From an uncultured Algibacter sp. (GTDB lineage: Bacteria > Bacteroidota > Bacteroidia > Flavobacteriales > Flavobacteriaceae): a stretch of DNA of 64,000 bases. The stretch's first letter is position 1, and the number at the start of each line of letters is the position of its first letter. Both the position numbers and the translations under genes were made by a program. Location of the stretch: assembly GCF_947487575.1 (NCBI RefSeq), contig NZ_CANKXG010000014.1:1-64000 (forward strand). Reading direction: 5' to 3'. Shown one piece after another: positions 35,704 to 45,028 of the stretch. A model generated the notes under the pieces. That model saw nothing but the letters and a program-made list of their open reading frames with translations, made no database searches and was not told the DNA's origin.

Positions 35704-36798
35704 TTAGGCCATTGCTATATCAAAAGCCTCGGCAATTTCTTTGTATACAACATCTCCTTTTACAATATTTAAGCCTTTAGCGAAAGTTGCACTACTATTG
35801 CATGCTTTTTCCCATCCTTCGTTTGCCAATTTAATAACATAAGGCAAAGTAACATTAGTCAATGCCACAGTAGAAGTATAAGGTACTGCTCCTGGCATAT
35901 TTGCAACACAATAATGTACTACATCATCTATAATATATGTAGGGTCTTCATGCGTAGTTGCTTTAGTAGTTTCAAAGCAACCGCCTTGGTCTACCGCAAC
36001 ATCTACAATTACGGTTCCCGGCGTCATGTCTTTAAGCATATCTTTAGTAATTAATTTAGGTGCTTTAGCGCCTTTTATTAACACACCACCAATAATTAAA
36101 TCCGCCTCTTTAATACGTTTTCGTATATTGTATTCGCTAGAAAATTCGGTAACCACATGATTTGGCATTACATCATTTACATAACGTAACTGCTTCATGC
36201 TTATATCCATTACCGTAACATGTGCGCCCAATCCAGCCGCCATTTTAGCCGCTTGAACTCCAACAATACCTGCGCCTAAAACTAAAACCTTCCCTGGAGG
36301 TACTCCTGGAACTCCGCCTAACAATACACCGCGTCCTTTAATAGGTTTTTCTAAATATTTGGCACCTTGCTGAATGGACATTCTACCAGCAACTTCAGAC
36401 ATAGGAATTAACAATGGTAAAGAACCATTTTCATCCTCAACCGTTTCATAAGCAATACAAATGGCATTACTTTTAATCATGGCTCTGGTTAAAGTTTCAC
36501 TCGATGCAAAATGAAAATATGTAAAAACAACCTGATTCGGCTTAATTAATTCGTATTCCTCTTCTATAGGTTCTTTCACTTTTACAATCATATCACTAGA
36601 CCCATAAACCTCTTCTATAGAATCTAAAATAACAGCCCCTACTTCCTGATAATCCTTATCAAAAAAGCCACTACCAAAACCAGCACTGGATTGTATATAA
36701 ACGATATGATTTCTTTTAGTAAGCTCAAAAACTCCAGCAGGCGTCATACCTACCCTATTTTCGTTGTTTTTAATTTCTTTCGGAACACCAATTTTCAT
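35704..36798 (-). CDS. ald: Alanine dehydrogenase
   Basis: A 364-residue enzyme interconverting L-alanine and pyruvate with NAD and ammonia. It has the N-terminal MKIGVPKEIKNNENRVGMTP, the NAD loop LGAGIVGVQAAKMA, and VVDVAVDQGGCFETT near the active site. ATG 36798 gives the family's usual start; upstream codons in frame (to 36828) run through the inverted repeat and are probably not translated. The start lies just behind a 19-bp inverted repeat likely to control it. Confidence 0.95.
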   Translation of the reverse strand: MKIGVPKEIKNNENRVGMTPAGVFELTKRNHIVYIQSSAGFGSGFFDKDYQEVGAVILDSIEEVYGSSDMIVKVKEPIEEEYELIKPNQVVFTYFHFASSETLTRAMIKSNAICIAYETVEDENGSLPLLIPMSEVAGRMSIQQGAKYLEKPIKGRGVLLGGVPGVPPGKVLVLGAGIVGVQAAKMAAGLGAHVTVMDISMKQLRYVNDVMPNHVVTEFSSEYNIRKRIKEADLIIGGVLIKGAKAPKLITKDMLKDMTPGTVIVDVAVDQGGCFETTKATTHEDPTYIIDDVVHYCVANMPGAVPYTSTVALTNVTLPYVIKLANEGWEKACNSSATFAKGLNIVKGDVVYKEIAEAFDIAMA

Positions 36799-36800
36799 AA

Positions 36801-36855
36801 TCTGTTTTTTAGGGTTTTCTTTGTACAAATTACAACGAAAACCCTAAAAAACAGA
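36801..36855 (-). promoter_or_regulatory. 19-bp inverted repeat in ald leader
   Basis: Perfect 19-bp arms (36801-36819 and 36837-36855, core TTTTTTAGGGTTTTC / GAAAACCCTAAAAAA) enclose 17 bases containing TTTGTACAAA. The repeat ends three bases before the ald ATG, so it would fold into a hairpin at the ribosome entry site or serve as an operator. The loop contains TAATTTG on the minus strand, one base short of the -7 consensus. Confidence 0.7.
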
Positions 36856-36965
36856 CTATAAAACTCAGACTGAAAGATTTTTATGAATTTTAAAAAAATG
36901 AAAAAGAAATTTTATTGATTTGGAAATTTCGACTAAAAAGCACCCCTCTAAATTATCAATTTAGC

Positions 36966-37226
36966 TTATTTCTTGCCGTACTTAATTTTAAAAAACAGCA
37001 ATAAAAACGATGATACCACCGTAATACTATTAGCAAAAATCATGGATGGGCTGTTTTTCAGAAATCCATAAGTCAACCAAGCTATAATACCCACAAAAAA
37101 TATCAATAGCATAGGCAAGGACAAACTCGACACATCTTTTGTTTTCCAAGTTTTATAAACTTGTGGTAAAAATGCCGCGGTTGTTAAAATTGCTGCCAAA
37201 AAACCAATGAGTTCTATATAATCCAT
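36966..37226 (-). CDS. SemiSWEET sugar transporter
   Basis: An 86-residue membrane protein with three transmembrane helices and the SemiSWEET/PQ-loop signature LPQVYKTWKTKDVSSLSL. Proteins of this type form dimers that move sugars down their gradient. No sugar-use genes flank it, so the substrate is unknown. Confidence 0.93.
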   Translation of the reverse strand: MDYIELIGFLAAILTTAAFLPQVYKTWKTKDVSSLSLPMLLIFFVGIIAWLTYGFLKNSPSMIFANSITVVSSFLLLFFKIKYGKK

Positions 37227-37245
37227 TTGCTAATTTTAAATATTT

Positions 37246-37335
37246 GGGCGTTACCCGAAAAGGGTCGGGCTATCCGTTACAAGTCCTCGCACCTCCTGCG
37301 TCGGGCTGTGGGCTTTCCACTTCTATCTCTAACGC
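37246..37335 (-). repeat. GCGTTA/TAACGC dispersed repeat, copy 6
   Basis: A minus-orientation copy very like those at 4046 and 11397: it begins GCGTTAGAGATAGAAGTGG and ends CTTTTCGGGTAACGCCC. Scattered single-base differences separate the three copies. It starts 20 bases upstream of the SemiSWEET start. Confidence 0.85.
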
Positions 37336-37553
37336 AGAACAGACCGAAATCATTCAACTTTTGTCATTTCGACGATAAGAGAAATCTCATAATCAAATGC
37401 GGTATAAATTATGAGATGTCTCAATCGTGCCCCACCCCGATAGCTATCGGGACGACATGACTAAAAAACAATCCTCTGTCATTCCTGCAAAGGCAGGAAT
37501 CTATTTTATGTTTTCCTAATGGATTCCTGCCTTCGCAGGAATGACAAAACACG
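37336..37553. repeat. Cluster of small palindromic repeats after leuS
   Basis: No gene is visible. The region holds TCTCATAAT / ATTATGAGA (about 37383-37415), the palindrome CCCGATAGCTATCGGG (37436-37451), and two inverted copies of a hairpin of the form GTCATTCCTGC...GGCAGGAATC (37477-37501 and 37522-37546). Similar 'GTCATT...' fragments occur at about 62107-62145. They may terminate the leftward leuS transcript only by chance; they look like small dispersed repeats that accumulate between genes. Confidence 0.7.
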
Positions 37554-40500
37554 TTACCCAACAATATTAACAATCTTCCCAGGCACAACAATCACCTTTT
37601 TAGGTGTACGTCCTGCTAATTGCTCCTGTGTTTTTTCGTTTGCTAAAACGGCTTTTTCAATAGCATCTTTACTCATATCTAATGGTAATTCCATAGTAAA
37701 ACGCATTTTACCATTAAATGAAATCGGGTAATTTTTGCTACTTTCCACTAAATGACTTGCATCAAACTCTGGAAAAGATGCCTTTGAAATACCTTCATAA
37801 TTTTGAGGTAAATCATCAACATCTATAATTTTACCAAATTGAATACTCGCAAAAAGTTGTTCAGCAATATGAGGAGCATAAGGTGAAATTAAAACCAATA
37901 ACGGTTCAAGTATTTCTTTACTTGTACACTTTTGAGCCGTTAACTCATTTGCAGCAATCATAAACGTAGACACCGATGTATTAAACGAAAAGTTCTCAAT
38001 ATCTTCTTGAACTTTTTTAATGGTTTTGTGTAACGTTTTTAAAGCATCTTTTGTTGGCGTTGCATCTGTAACTTTCAATCCGTTATCATCTGCATATAAT
38101 TTCCAAAGTTTTTTAAGAAAACTATGTACACCTGTAATACCGGCAGTATTCCAAGGTTTGTATTGTTCTAAAGGACCTAAAAACATTTCGTATAAACGTA
38201 AACTGTCTGCACCGTAATCTTCAACAATATCATCTGGATTAACAACGTTATATTTGGATTTCGACATTTTTTCGACGTCTCTATAGGTAGTGTAATTACC
38301 ATTTTCATCTGTAATAAAAATTGCGTCTTTAATAAAGGAGAATAAGGAATCTTGTTTCAAACTTTCAATATCTAGGAAATCTGACGTTCCTTTAAGATGA
38401 TTTAAACTAACTCTAAAAGGCGTGAATGTTCCGCTAAATTCATCTCCAACATACTTAACATTGAAACCCTTGGATTTATATTCAGCAATTATTTCATCGA
38501 TTATTTTTCGGGTAATATTATCCAATTCTCCCTTTAAACCTTTATCATAAGATTCTTTAGGAATGACATATTTTTTATTTTTTATTCCTGCTTTTGCTGC
38601 CTCAACCACATCTGTAGGTTTCTCATAAGATAAACCTGGACCAAAACCATAACAAAAAGCACTAGTCCCCAAAATCATTCCTTGGTTAATCAACTTTTTA
38701 GCATATTCATCTTTTGGCACAACACCTTTATCAAATAAGAATTTTTGCCAAAAACGCGAGTACAATAAATGTCCTGTGGCATGCTCGCTTCCGCCTATGT
38801 ATAAATCAACGTCTTGCCAATAATCAAGTGCTTCTTTACTTGCAAATTCGTTTTCATTGTGAGCATCCATATAGCGGTTAAAATACCATGAACTTCCTGC
38901 CCAACCGGGCATGGTATTCAACTCTAATGGATGAATCGTTTCGTTATCAATCAAGTCATTCGAAACCACTTCATTTTTATTGGTATCCCAAGCCCAAACG
39001 GTTGCATTTCCTAATGGTGGCTCGCCGGTTTCGGTTGGTAAATATTTTTCTACTTCTGGTAACTTAATTGGCAAATGTGAAGCATCAATCATTTGCGGCA
39101 TGCCTTTTACGTAATACACAGGAAATGGCTCGCCCCAATAACGTTGGCGACTAAAAACGGCATCGCGCAAACGGTAATTGGTTTTCCCTTCACCTTGACC
39201 AATTTGCTCCAACTCGTAAATAGCACGTTTGGTTGCTTTTTTATAATTGAGTCCGTTAAGGAAATCACTATTACCAATAACGGTTTTATCCTTATCTGAA
39301 AATGCAGATTCCGAAATATCTACACCTTCAAAAATATTTATAATTGGAATATTAAAATGATTAGCAAATGCATAATCTCTTTCATCACCGCAAGGCACAG
39401 ACATTACTGCTCCTGTTCCGTAACCTGCTAAAACATAATCGCCAATCCAAACAGGAATAGGTTCTTTTGTAAACGGATGTTCGGCATACGCTCCTGTAAA
39501 CGCTCCCGAAATGGTTTTTACATCGGCCATTCTATCGCGCTCACTACGTTTTGCTGTCGCTAAAATATAAGCATCAACAGCAGCTTTTTGCTCTGGAGTT
39601 GTTATTTGTTGTACTAATTCGTGTTCTGGTGCTAACGTCATGAAACTAACACCGAAAATGGTATCGGGTCTGGTTGTGAAAACAGAAATAGTTGTTGGTT
39701 GTTGGTTATTAGTTATTGGCAAAACGTTAAATGTCACAGACGCACCAACCGATTTTCCAATCCAGTTACGCTGACTTTCCTTTAAACTATCTGTCCAATC
39801 AATTTTATCTAAACCTTGAAGCAAACGTTCTGCATAAGCAGAAATTCGCATACTCCATTGGGTCATCTTCTTTCTAATTACAGGATGTCCGCCACGTTCT
39901 GAAACACCATTAATTATTTCATCGTTTGCCAAAACTGTTCCTAGTGCAGGACACCAGTTTACTTCAGTTTCCGCTAAATACGTTAATCTGTATTGTAATA
40001 ATATTTGTTGCTGTTTTTCAGATGAAAAAGACTTCCAATCTTCAGCAGAAAATGGTTGGATATTTTCATCACAAACAGCATTTACTTTGTCATTGCCGCC
40101 CGAAGAAAAAATAGTTTCTAAAGTAGAAATATCTTCCGCTTTATCAGAATCATTATTATACCAAGAATTAAACAGTTGAATAAAAATCCACTGTGTCCAT
40201 TTGTAATAATTCGGGTCTGATGTTCTCACTTCTCGAGACCAATCGAATGAAAACCCAATTTGATCTAATTGACGACGATAGGTTGCAATATTATCTTTAG
40301 TAGTAATCGCTGGATGTTGTCCTGTTTGAATAGCGTATTGTTCCGCAGGTAAACCAAAAGAATCATAGCCTTGCGGATGCAATACATTAAACCCTTGATG
40401 GCGTTTGTAACGTGCATAAATATCTGAAGCAATATACCCTAACGGATGCCCTACGTGTAAACCTGCCCCACTAGGATAGGGAAACATATCTAAAACGTAG

Positions 40501-40598
40501 TATTTAGGTTTATTACTATTATTTTCAGCTTTAAATGTTTGGTTTTCTGCCCAATACTTTTGCCATTTGGCCTCTATGTCGTTGAAATTGTATTTCAT
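37554..40598 (-). CDS. leuS: Leucyl-tRNA synthetase
   Basis: A class I synthetase charging tRNA-Leu, with PYPSGAGLHVGHPLGY (HIGH motif, residues 48-51), a CP1 editing domain (TTRPDTIFG) and KMSKSKYN. At 1014 residues it is longer than usual. Two oddities: a peptide ITNNQQPTT inside CP1 that is coded by a CAACAACCAACAAC-type simple repeat (39690-39720), and a stretch of about 130 residues between NQGMILGTSAF and VEKMSKS that I do not recognise from other flavobacterial LeuRS proteins. The motifs needed for catalysis are intact. Confidence 0.96.
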   Translation of the reverse strand: MKYNFNDIEAKWQKYWAENQTFKAENNSNKPKYYVLDMFPYPSGAGLHVGHPLGYIASDIYARYKRHQGFNVLHPQGYDSFGLPAEQYAIQTGQHPAITTKDNIATYRRQLDQIGFSFDWSREVRTSDPNYYKWTQWIFIQLFNSWYNNDSDKAEDISTLETIFSSGGNDKVNAVCDENIQPFSAEDWKSFSSEKQQQILLQYRLTYLAETEVNWCPALGTVLANDEIINGVSERGGHPVIRKKMTQWSMRISAYAERLLQGLDKIDWTDSLKESQRNWIGKSVGASVTFNVLPITNNQQPTTISVFTTRPDTIFGVSFMTLAPEHELVQQITTPEQKAAVDAYILATAKRSERDRMADVKTISGAFTGAYAEHPFTKEPIPVWIGDYVLAGYGTGAVMSVPCGDERDYAFANHFNIPIINIFEGVDISESAFSDKDKTVIGNSDFLNGLNYKKATKRAIYELEQIGQGEGKTNYRLRDAVFSRQRYWGEPFPVYYVKGMPQMIDASHLPIKLPEVEKYLPTETGEPPLGNATVWAWDTNKNEVVSNDLIDNETIHPLELNTMPGWAGSSWYFNRYMDAHNENEFASKEALDYWQDVDLYIGGSEHATGHLLYSRFWQKFLFDKGVVPKDEYAKKLINQGMILGTSAFCYGFGPGLSYEKPTDVVEAAKAGIKNKKYVIPKESYDKGLKGELDNITRKIIDEIIAEYKSKGFNVKYVGDEFSGTFTPFRVSLNHLKGTSDFLDIESLKQDSLFSFIKDAIFITDENGNYTTYRDVEKMSKSKYNVVNPDDIVEDYGADSLRLYEMFLGPLEQYKPWNTAGITGVHSFLKKLWKLYADDNGLKVTDATPTKDALKTLHKTIKKVQEDIENFSFNTSVSTFMIAANELTAQKCTSKEILEPLLVLISPYAPHIAEQLFASIQFGKIIDVDDLPQNYEGISKASFPEFDASHLVESSKNYPISFNGKMRFTMELPLDMSKDAIEKAVLANEKTQEQLAGRTPKKVIVVPGKIVNIVG

Positions 40599-40744
40599 TT
40601 TGGTGTATTCTCTTCCGCTTTATAAGGCGCAAATTTACGTTTTATAAATAAACTTAAAAACCTTTTATTTTAATAGTTTAATAAGTAAAATAGCATGCTG
40701 TTTTAATAATATACATTTACTTTTGATGCCTTAATAACAACCTA

Positions 40745-41659
40745 TTGAATTCAAATATTTATAAAGCGCATTTTGCGCTTCTGGGAGCCAATTTAATTTA
40801 TGGTGCTAATTATATTATTGCCAAAGGTATTATGCCTGAAAAAATAAATCCAAATGCGTTTGTATTTATTCGATTAGCTTGCTGCGTAGTTTTATTCTGG
40901 ACTATTAAATTTTTCTTTGTTAAAGAAAAAGTTGAACGTAAAGACTTTTTAAGATTGGTGCTTTGTGGTTTACTTGGCGCTGCAGCTAATATGCTATTTT
41001 TCTTTCATGGTATTAATTTAACATCGCCCGTAGATGCGTCAATAATCATGACGGCAACACCCGTTATTGTTTTGATTTTTAGCTTTTTGATTTTAAAAGA
41101 GCCCATTACAAAGAATAAATTAATTGGTATTTTAATTGCTGGTGTTGGCGCTATTTTTCTGATTTTGTATGGAAACAAAGCAGCTGGAACTAGCTCTTTT
41201 CTCGGGAATCTTTTTGTGTTTTTAAACGCTTCTTGTTATGGACTATACTTAGTTATTGCTAAAACATTAATGCGAAAGTATAATGCCTTAACAATAGTGA
41301 GTTGGATGTTTTTATTTGGGTTGATTTTCGTTTTACCATTTACTTTAAACGATTTCAACACTACAAATTTTGAAGCTTTTACCACCAGCACCTACTTAGT
41401 CATTGGGTTTGTAGTTTTATTTACAACATTTTTTGCTTACTTATTTAATGTATATGCACTTAACTACGTAACACCTTCTGTAACGAGTAGTTACATCTAT
41501 CTACAACCCGTAATTAGTTTTATCATGGTGGGTTTATATGCTTATATTTTAATGAAAGATGAATATGCTCGAGACATTAGTTTCGTGAAAATTCTGAGTT
41601 GTTTAATGGTTATTATTGGTGTATACGTTATAAGTAAACAACCAAAGAAATTAGTCTAA
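40745..41659 (+). CDS. EamA/DMT-family permease
   Basis: A 304-residue inner-membrane protein with about ten hydrophobic segments in two EamA repeats (AHFALLGANLIYGANYIIAKG near the start; SFLGNLFVFLNASCYGLYLVIAKT without gaps in repeat 2). Substrates of the family are amino acids, nucleotides or other metabolites. No ATG precedes the first helix, so TTG 40745 is the likely start. A TACTTTTG -7 element at 40718-40725 supports this. Confidence 0.85.
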   Translation: MNSNIYKAHFALLGANLIYGANYIIAKGIMPEKINPNAFVFIRLACCVVLFWTIKFFFVKEKVERKDFLRLVLCGLLGAAANMLFFFHGINLTSPVDASIIMTATPVIVLIFSFLILKEPITKNKLIGILIAGVGAIFLILYGNKAAGTSSFLGNLFVFLNASCYGLYLVIAKTLMRKYNALTIVSWMFLFGLIFVLPFTLNDFNTTNFEAFTTSTYLVIGFVVLFTTFFAYLFNVYALNYVTPSVTSSYIYLQPVISFIMVGLYAYILMKDEYARDISFVKILSCLMVIIGVYVISKQPKKLV

Positions 41660-41743
41660 ATACAACAATGTTGATATGTTTTAGTTAATATAAATGCAGA
41701 TTACATTTACTTTATTATTTTTACGTTTTAATCCAACTTATAC

Positions 41744-42622
41744 ATGAGTTCATCCTTTGAAAAGCATCAAAAACGAAAGCTTATTTCCTCCTACTTTTCA
41801 GTAGTACTAAGTATTGCTTTAGTATTGTTTTTATTAGGACTTTTAGGAATGCTCATATTAAACGCTAAAAAAGTTTCAGACCACTTTAAAGAGCAAGTAG
41901 TTGTTACTATTTACTTAAAAGATTCCGCCAAAGAAGTTGAAACCAAACAACTAGAAAAGAGTTTAGCGATGGCAGATTACGTAAAATCTACCGAATATGT
42001 TTCTAAAGAACAAGCTGCAGAATTTATGAAAGCTGAAAATGGTGAAGACTTTATGGACTTTGTAGGTTATAACCCGCTTCAAAACTCCATTGATGTGCAT
42101 TTAAAAGCTGATTATGTTACCTCTGAACATCTTGAAAAAATTTCCGCGGAAGCGACAAGCAAAAACTTTGTTGAAGAAGTAACTTATGATAACGACCTAG
42201 TGAACTTAATGAACGACAACGTTAAAAAAATCAGTTTCTGGGTGCTAATCATCAGTGGTATTTTCACTTTAATAGCCGTTTTATTAATTAATAGCTCCAT
42301 AAGACTTGCCGTATATTCTAAACGATTTACGATAAAAACCATGCAAATGGTAGGTGCCACAAAACGTTTTATAAGACGCCCTTTTGTTTGGAAAAGTGTA
42401 AGATTGGGAATGATTGGTGCCATTTTAGCACTAATAGGTATGGCAATTGTTTTGTATTATCTAAACAAAACATTCAGTGAATTAGAGTTACTAGGCAGTC
42501 CTATTTTAGTGGGATTATTATTTGTGTTTGTATTTGCTTTAGGGATTATTATCACTTGGATAAGCACACATTTTGCAACACAACGTTTCTTGAATTTAAA
42601 AACTGATGAATTGTATTATTAG
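41744..42622 (+). CDS. ftsX: Cell division permease FtsX
   Basis: A 292-residue FtsX with four transmembrane helices and a periplasmic domain between helices 1 and 2 (VVTIYLKDSAKEVE ... NPLQNSIDVHLK). With FtsE it controls septal peptidoglycan hydrolases; ftsE is not in this window. The DUF3098, uppP and truB genes follow, interrupted by the opposite-strand glycerate kinase. Confidence 0.92.
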   Translation: MSSSFEKHQKRKLISSYFSVVLSIALVLFLLGLLGMLILNAKKVSDHFKEQVVVTIYLKDSAKEVETKQLEKSLAMADYVKSTEYVSKEQAAEFMKAENGEDFMDFVGYNPLQNSIDVHLKADYVTSEHLEKISAEATSKNFVEEVTYDNDLVNLMNDNVKKISFWVLIISGIFTLIAVLLINSSIRLAVYSKRFTIKTMQMVGATKRFIRRPFVWKSVRLGMIGAILALIGMAIVLYYLNKTFSELELLGSPILVGLLFVFVFALGIIITWISTHFATQRFLNLKTDELYY

Positions 42623-42711
42623 TTTTTGACTATAATTTAGAAAACCATTAACACCTTAGTTTTAAATAATTCACTTAATTTGCAATAAATTATTTCTACG
42701 GTAAATAAATC

Positions 42712-42966
42712 ATGGGAGAGAAAAAACGTAAAGAAAATTCAAAACCAGTTTTTGTATTTGGTAAAAAGAATTATAAATTCATGTTTATTGGATTAGCCAT
42801 TATTTCAATTGGTTTTATTTTGATGGCAGGTGGTGGTAGTGACGACCCCAATGTTTTTAATCCTGAAATTTATAACTGGAGACGCATTCGCTTAGCTCCA
42901 ACACTTATTCTTATCGGTTTTGGCATTCAGATTTATGCTATTTTATTGAATCCTGATAAGAAATAA
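42712..42966 (+). CDS. DUF3098 small membrane protein
   Basis: An 84-residue protein with two hydrophobic segments around FMFIGLAIISIGFILMAGGG (continuous) and LAPTLILIGFGIQIYAILL, matching DUF3098. It is found between ftsX and uppP in Bacteroidota; function unknown, possibly linked to envelope biogenesis. Confidence 0.88.
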   Translation: MGEKKRKENSKPVFVFGKKNYKFMFIGLAIISIGFILMAGGGSDDPNVFNPEIYNWRRIRLAPTLILIGFGIQIYAILLNPDKK

Positions 42967-43007
42967 TACTCAATACAAGTATTGTAATAACGACCTGATT
43001 TTAAAAA

Positions 43008-44132
43008 TCATAAATTTTTTTCTGTAAATTTTTTAGCTATTTCCTTTACATAAACATAGCTATTACTCATGGCATCATCAATATTATCTGAATAATTCAG
43101 TACAGTATCAGCGTAGTTAATTCCTAAATTTTTAATTGTAGTTTCATTTAAACTAATAGCTCCACAAAACACAGCTACTTTTAAATCTTTTTCTTTAGCT
43201 GAAGACAATACACCTTGAATCGTTTTTCCAGAACTAGTTTGTTCATCTAACTTTCCTTCACCAGTAATAATCCAATCAGCATTTTCAATTTTAGTATCAA
43301 AATCACTCATATCTTTAATCAATTGAATACCACTTTCTAAAGTACCATTTAAAAACACTTTTGAAGCAATACCTATACCGCCAGCAGCACCAGCACCTAT
43401 TACTTCTTGTGGATTTATTTTAAAAACCTTTTCTATTAATTTTGAAAATGATTGAAGCCCTTTATCCAATATCTTAATATCATTATCTGTAGCTCCTTTT
43501 TGGAAACCGTAAACATAAGCGGCACCATTTAGTCCGTATAAAGGATTTGTAACATCACAAGCAATACTAAAATTCACTTGTTTTATCTTTTTATGAACCT
43601 TCAAAAAATCAATAGTTTTAATATCTTTTAAATTCGCTCCAACTGGATGTACTTGGTTATTGTTTTTATCTAAAAACTGATAACCCAAAGCTGTTGCCAT
43701 ACCAATACCACAATCGTTTGTAGCACTACCACCAATTCCCAATATAATTTTTAAAGCACCTCTATTTATGGCATCAATAATAAGTTCTCCAGTGCCAAGA
43801 GATGTGGCATTTTTACAATCAAAATGCTCAGGTTTTAAAAGTTTAACTCCAGAAGCCTCTGCCATTTCTATGAATGCAGTTTTTGAGGCTTCATCATATA
43901 AATAAGAAGCTTTAATGGGTTGAAAAAACGGATTATTAGCTTCAACATGAACAATCTCTCCTTTTAAATAGTAATTCACAACCTCAATAGTACCATCCCC
44001 ACCATCAGCTAAAGGTAATTTTATGATTTCTGTATCAGGCATTGTTGCACGAATGCCTTCTTCTACAGCATTGCAAAACTCTAATCCTGTTAATGAATTT
44101 TTAAACTTGTCTGGTGCAATAACAATCTTCAT
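43008..44132 (-). CDS. Glycerate kinase (GlxK/GarK family)
   Basis: A 374-residue kinase phosphorylating D-glycerate, class I. It has MKIVIAPDKFKNSLT, LADGGDGT, GIGGSATNDCG and ITGEGKLDEQTSSGKT. It is encoded on the opposite strand, between DUF3098 and uppP, and both its flanks are convergent or divergent to the surrounding genes. It was probably placed into an existing gene order. Confidence 0.92.
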   Translation of the reverse strand: MKIVIAPDKFKNSLTGLEFCNAVEEGIRATMPDTEIIKLPLADGGDGTIEVVNYYLKGEIVHVEANNPFFQPIKASYLYDEASKTAFIEMAEASGVKLLKPEHFDCKNATSLGTGELIIDAINRGALKIILGIGGSATNDCGIGMATALGYQFLDKNNNQVHPVGANLKDIKTIDFLKVHKKIKQVNFSIACDVTNPLYGLNGAAYVYGFQKGATDNDIKILDKGLQSFSKLIEKVFKINPQEVIGAGAAGGIGIASKVFLNGTLESGIQLIKDMSDFDTKIENADWIITGEGKLDEQTSSGKTIQGVLSSAKEKDLKVAVFCGAISLNETTIKNLGINYADTVLNYSDNIDDAMSNSYVYVKEIAKKFTEKNL

Positions 44133-44211
44133 TCATCTAAAATACAACTCCTGTTATTAAAGTTTAAACAATAAAAAGTTATTTATTGTAGTATTTTAAT
44201 ATTTTTGCCCC

Positions 44212-45006
44212 ATGGAAATTATTGACGCAATTATTTTAGGCATTATACAGGGACTTACAGAGTTTCTTCCTGTGTCCTCTAGTGGACATTTAGAATTAGG
44301 AAAAGCTATTCTTGGAGATAATTCAGTTCCAGAAGAGAGTTTATTATTTACTGTAGTACTCCATTTTGCAACAGCTTTAAGCACCATTGTGGTTTTTAGA
44401 AAAGATATTTTAGACCTTATTAAAGGGGCGCTAAAATTTAAATGGAATGACGATTTACAATTCATTTCTAAAATTGCACTCTCTATGATTCCTGCTGTGG
44501 TAGTTGGTTTATTTTTTGAAGAACAATTAGAAGCGCTTTTTGGAGGTAATATTCTATTAGTTGGTTGTATGCTAATTGTTACAGCAGTACTTTTATTTAT
44601 GGCGGATAAAGCTAAGGACACCAATAAAAAAGTATCTTTTAAAAATGCATTTGTTATTGGAATTTCGCAAGCTATAGCTATGCTACCTGGGATTTCGCGT
44701 TCTGGCGCTACCATTTCAACATCAGTTTTATTAGGAAATGATAAAACTAAAGCAGCTCGTTTCTCATTCTTAATGGTTGTGCCGCTAATTTTTGGAAAAA
44801 TTGCCAAAGATGTTTTAAGTGGCGACTTAACTTATGATTCTGGAAACTTCACTGCCTTATCCATCGGTTTTGTTGCAGCCTTTGTTGCTGGATTATTTGC
44901 TTGTACTTGGATGATTGCTTTAGTTAAAAAAAGTAAACTGACTTATTTTGCTATCTACTGTGTTATAGTTGGTTTAATTGCCATTACTTTTTCATTGTTA
45001 AACTAG
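44212..45006 (+). CDS. uppP: Undecaprenyl-diphosphatase
   Basis: A 264-residue BacA-type enzyme recycling undecaprenyl diphosphate, the lipid carrier of cell-wall synthesis. The catalytic segments EFLPVSSSGHLELG and PGISRSGATIS are intact, and about eight hydrophobic segments are present. A TATTTTTG -7-like element at 44200-44207 lies only four bases before the ATG. It is 22 bases upstream of truB in the same direction. Confidence 0.95.
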   Translation: MEIIDAIILGIIQGLTEFLPVSSSGHLELGKAILGDNSVPEESLLFTVVLHFATALSTIVVFRKDILDLIKGALKFKWNDDLQFISKIALSMIPAVVVGLFFEEQLEALFGGNILLVGCMLIVTAVLLFMADKAKDTNKKVSFKNAFVIGISQAIAMLPGISRSGATISTSVLLGNDKTKAARFSFLMVVPLIFGKIAKDVLSGDLTYDSGNFTALSIGFVAAFVAGLFACTWMIALVKKSKLTYFAIYCVIVGLIAITFSLLN

Positions 45007-45028
45007 TAATATCATCTCTTATTTAATA

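Noticed and set aside
44200-44212. Leaderless transcript for uppP
   Set aside because: The -7-like TATTTTTG sits four bases before the ATG, but no -33 element was found, and such A/T-rich matches occur by chance.
44196-44807. 203-codon open frame antisense to uppP
   Set aside because: It is the shadow of a strongly conserved uppP with intact catalytic motifs.
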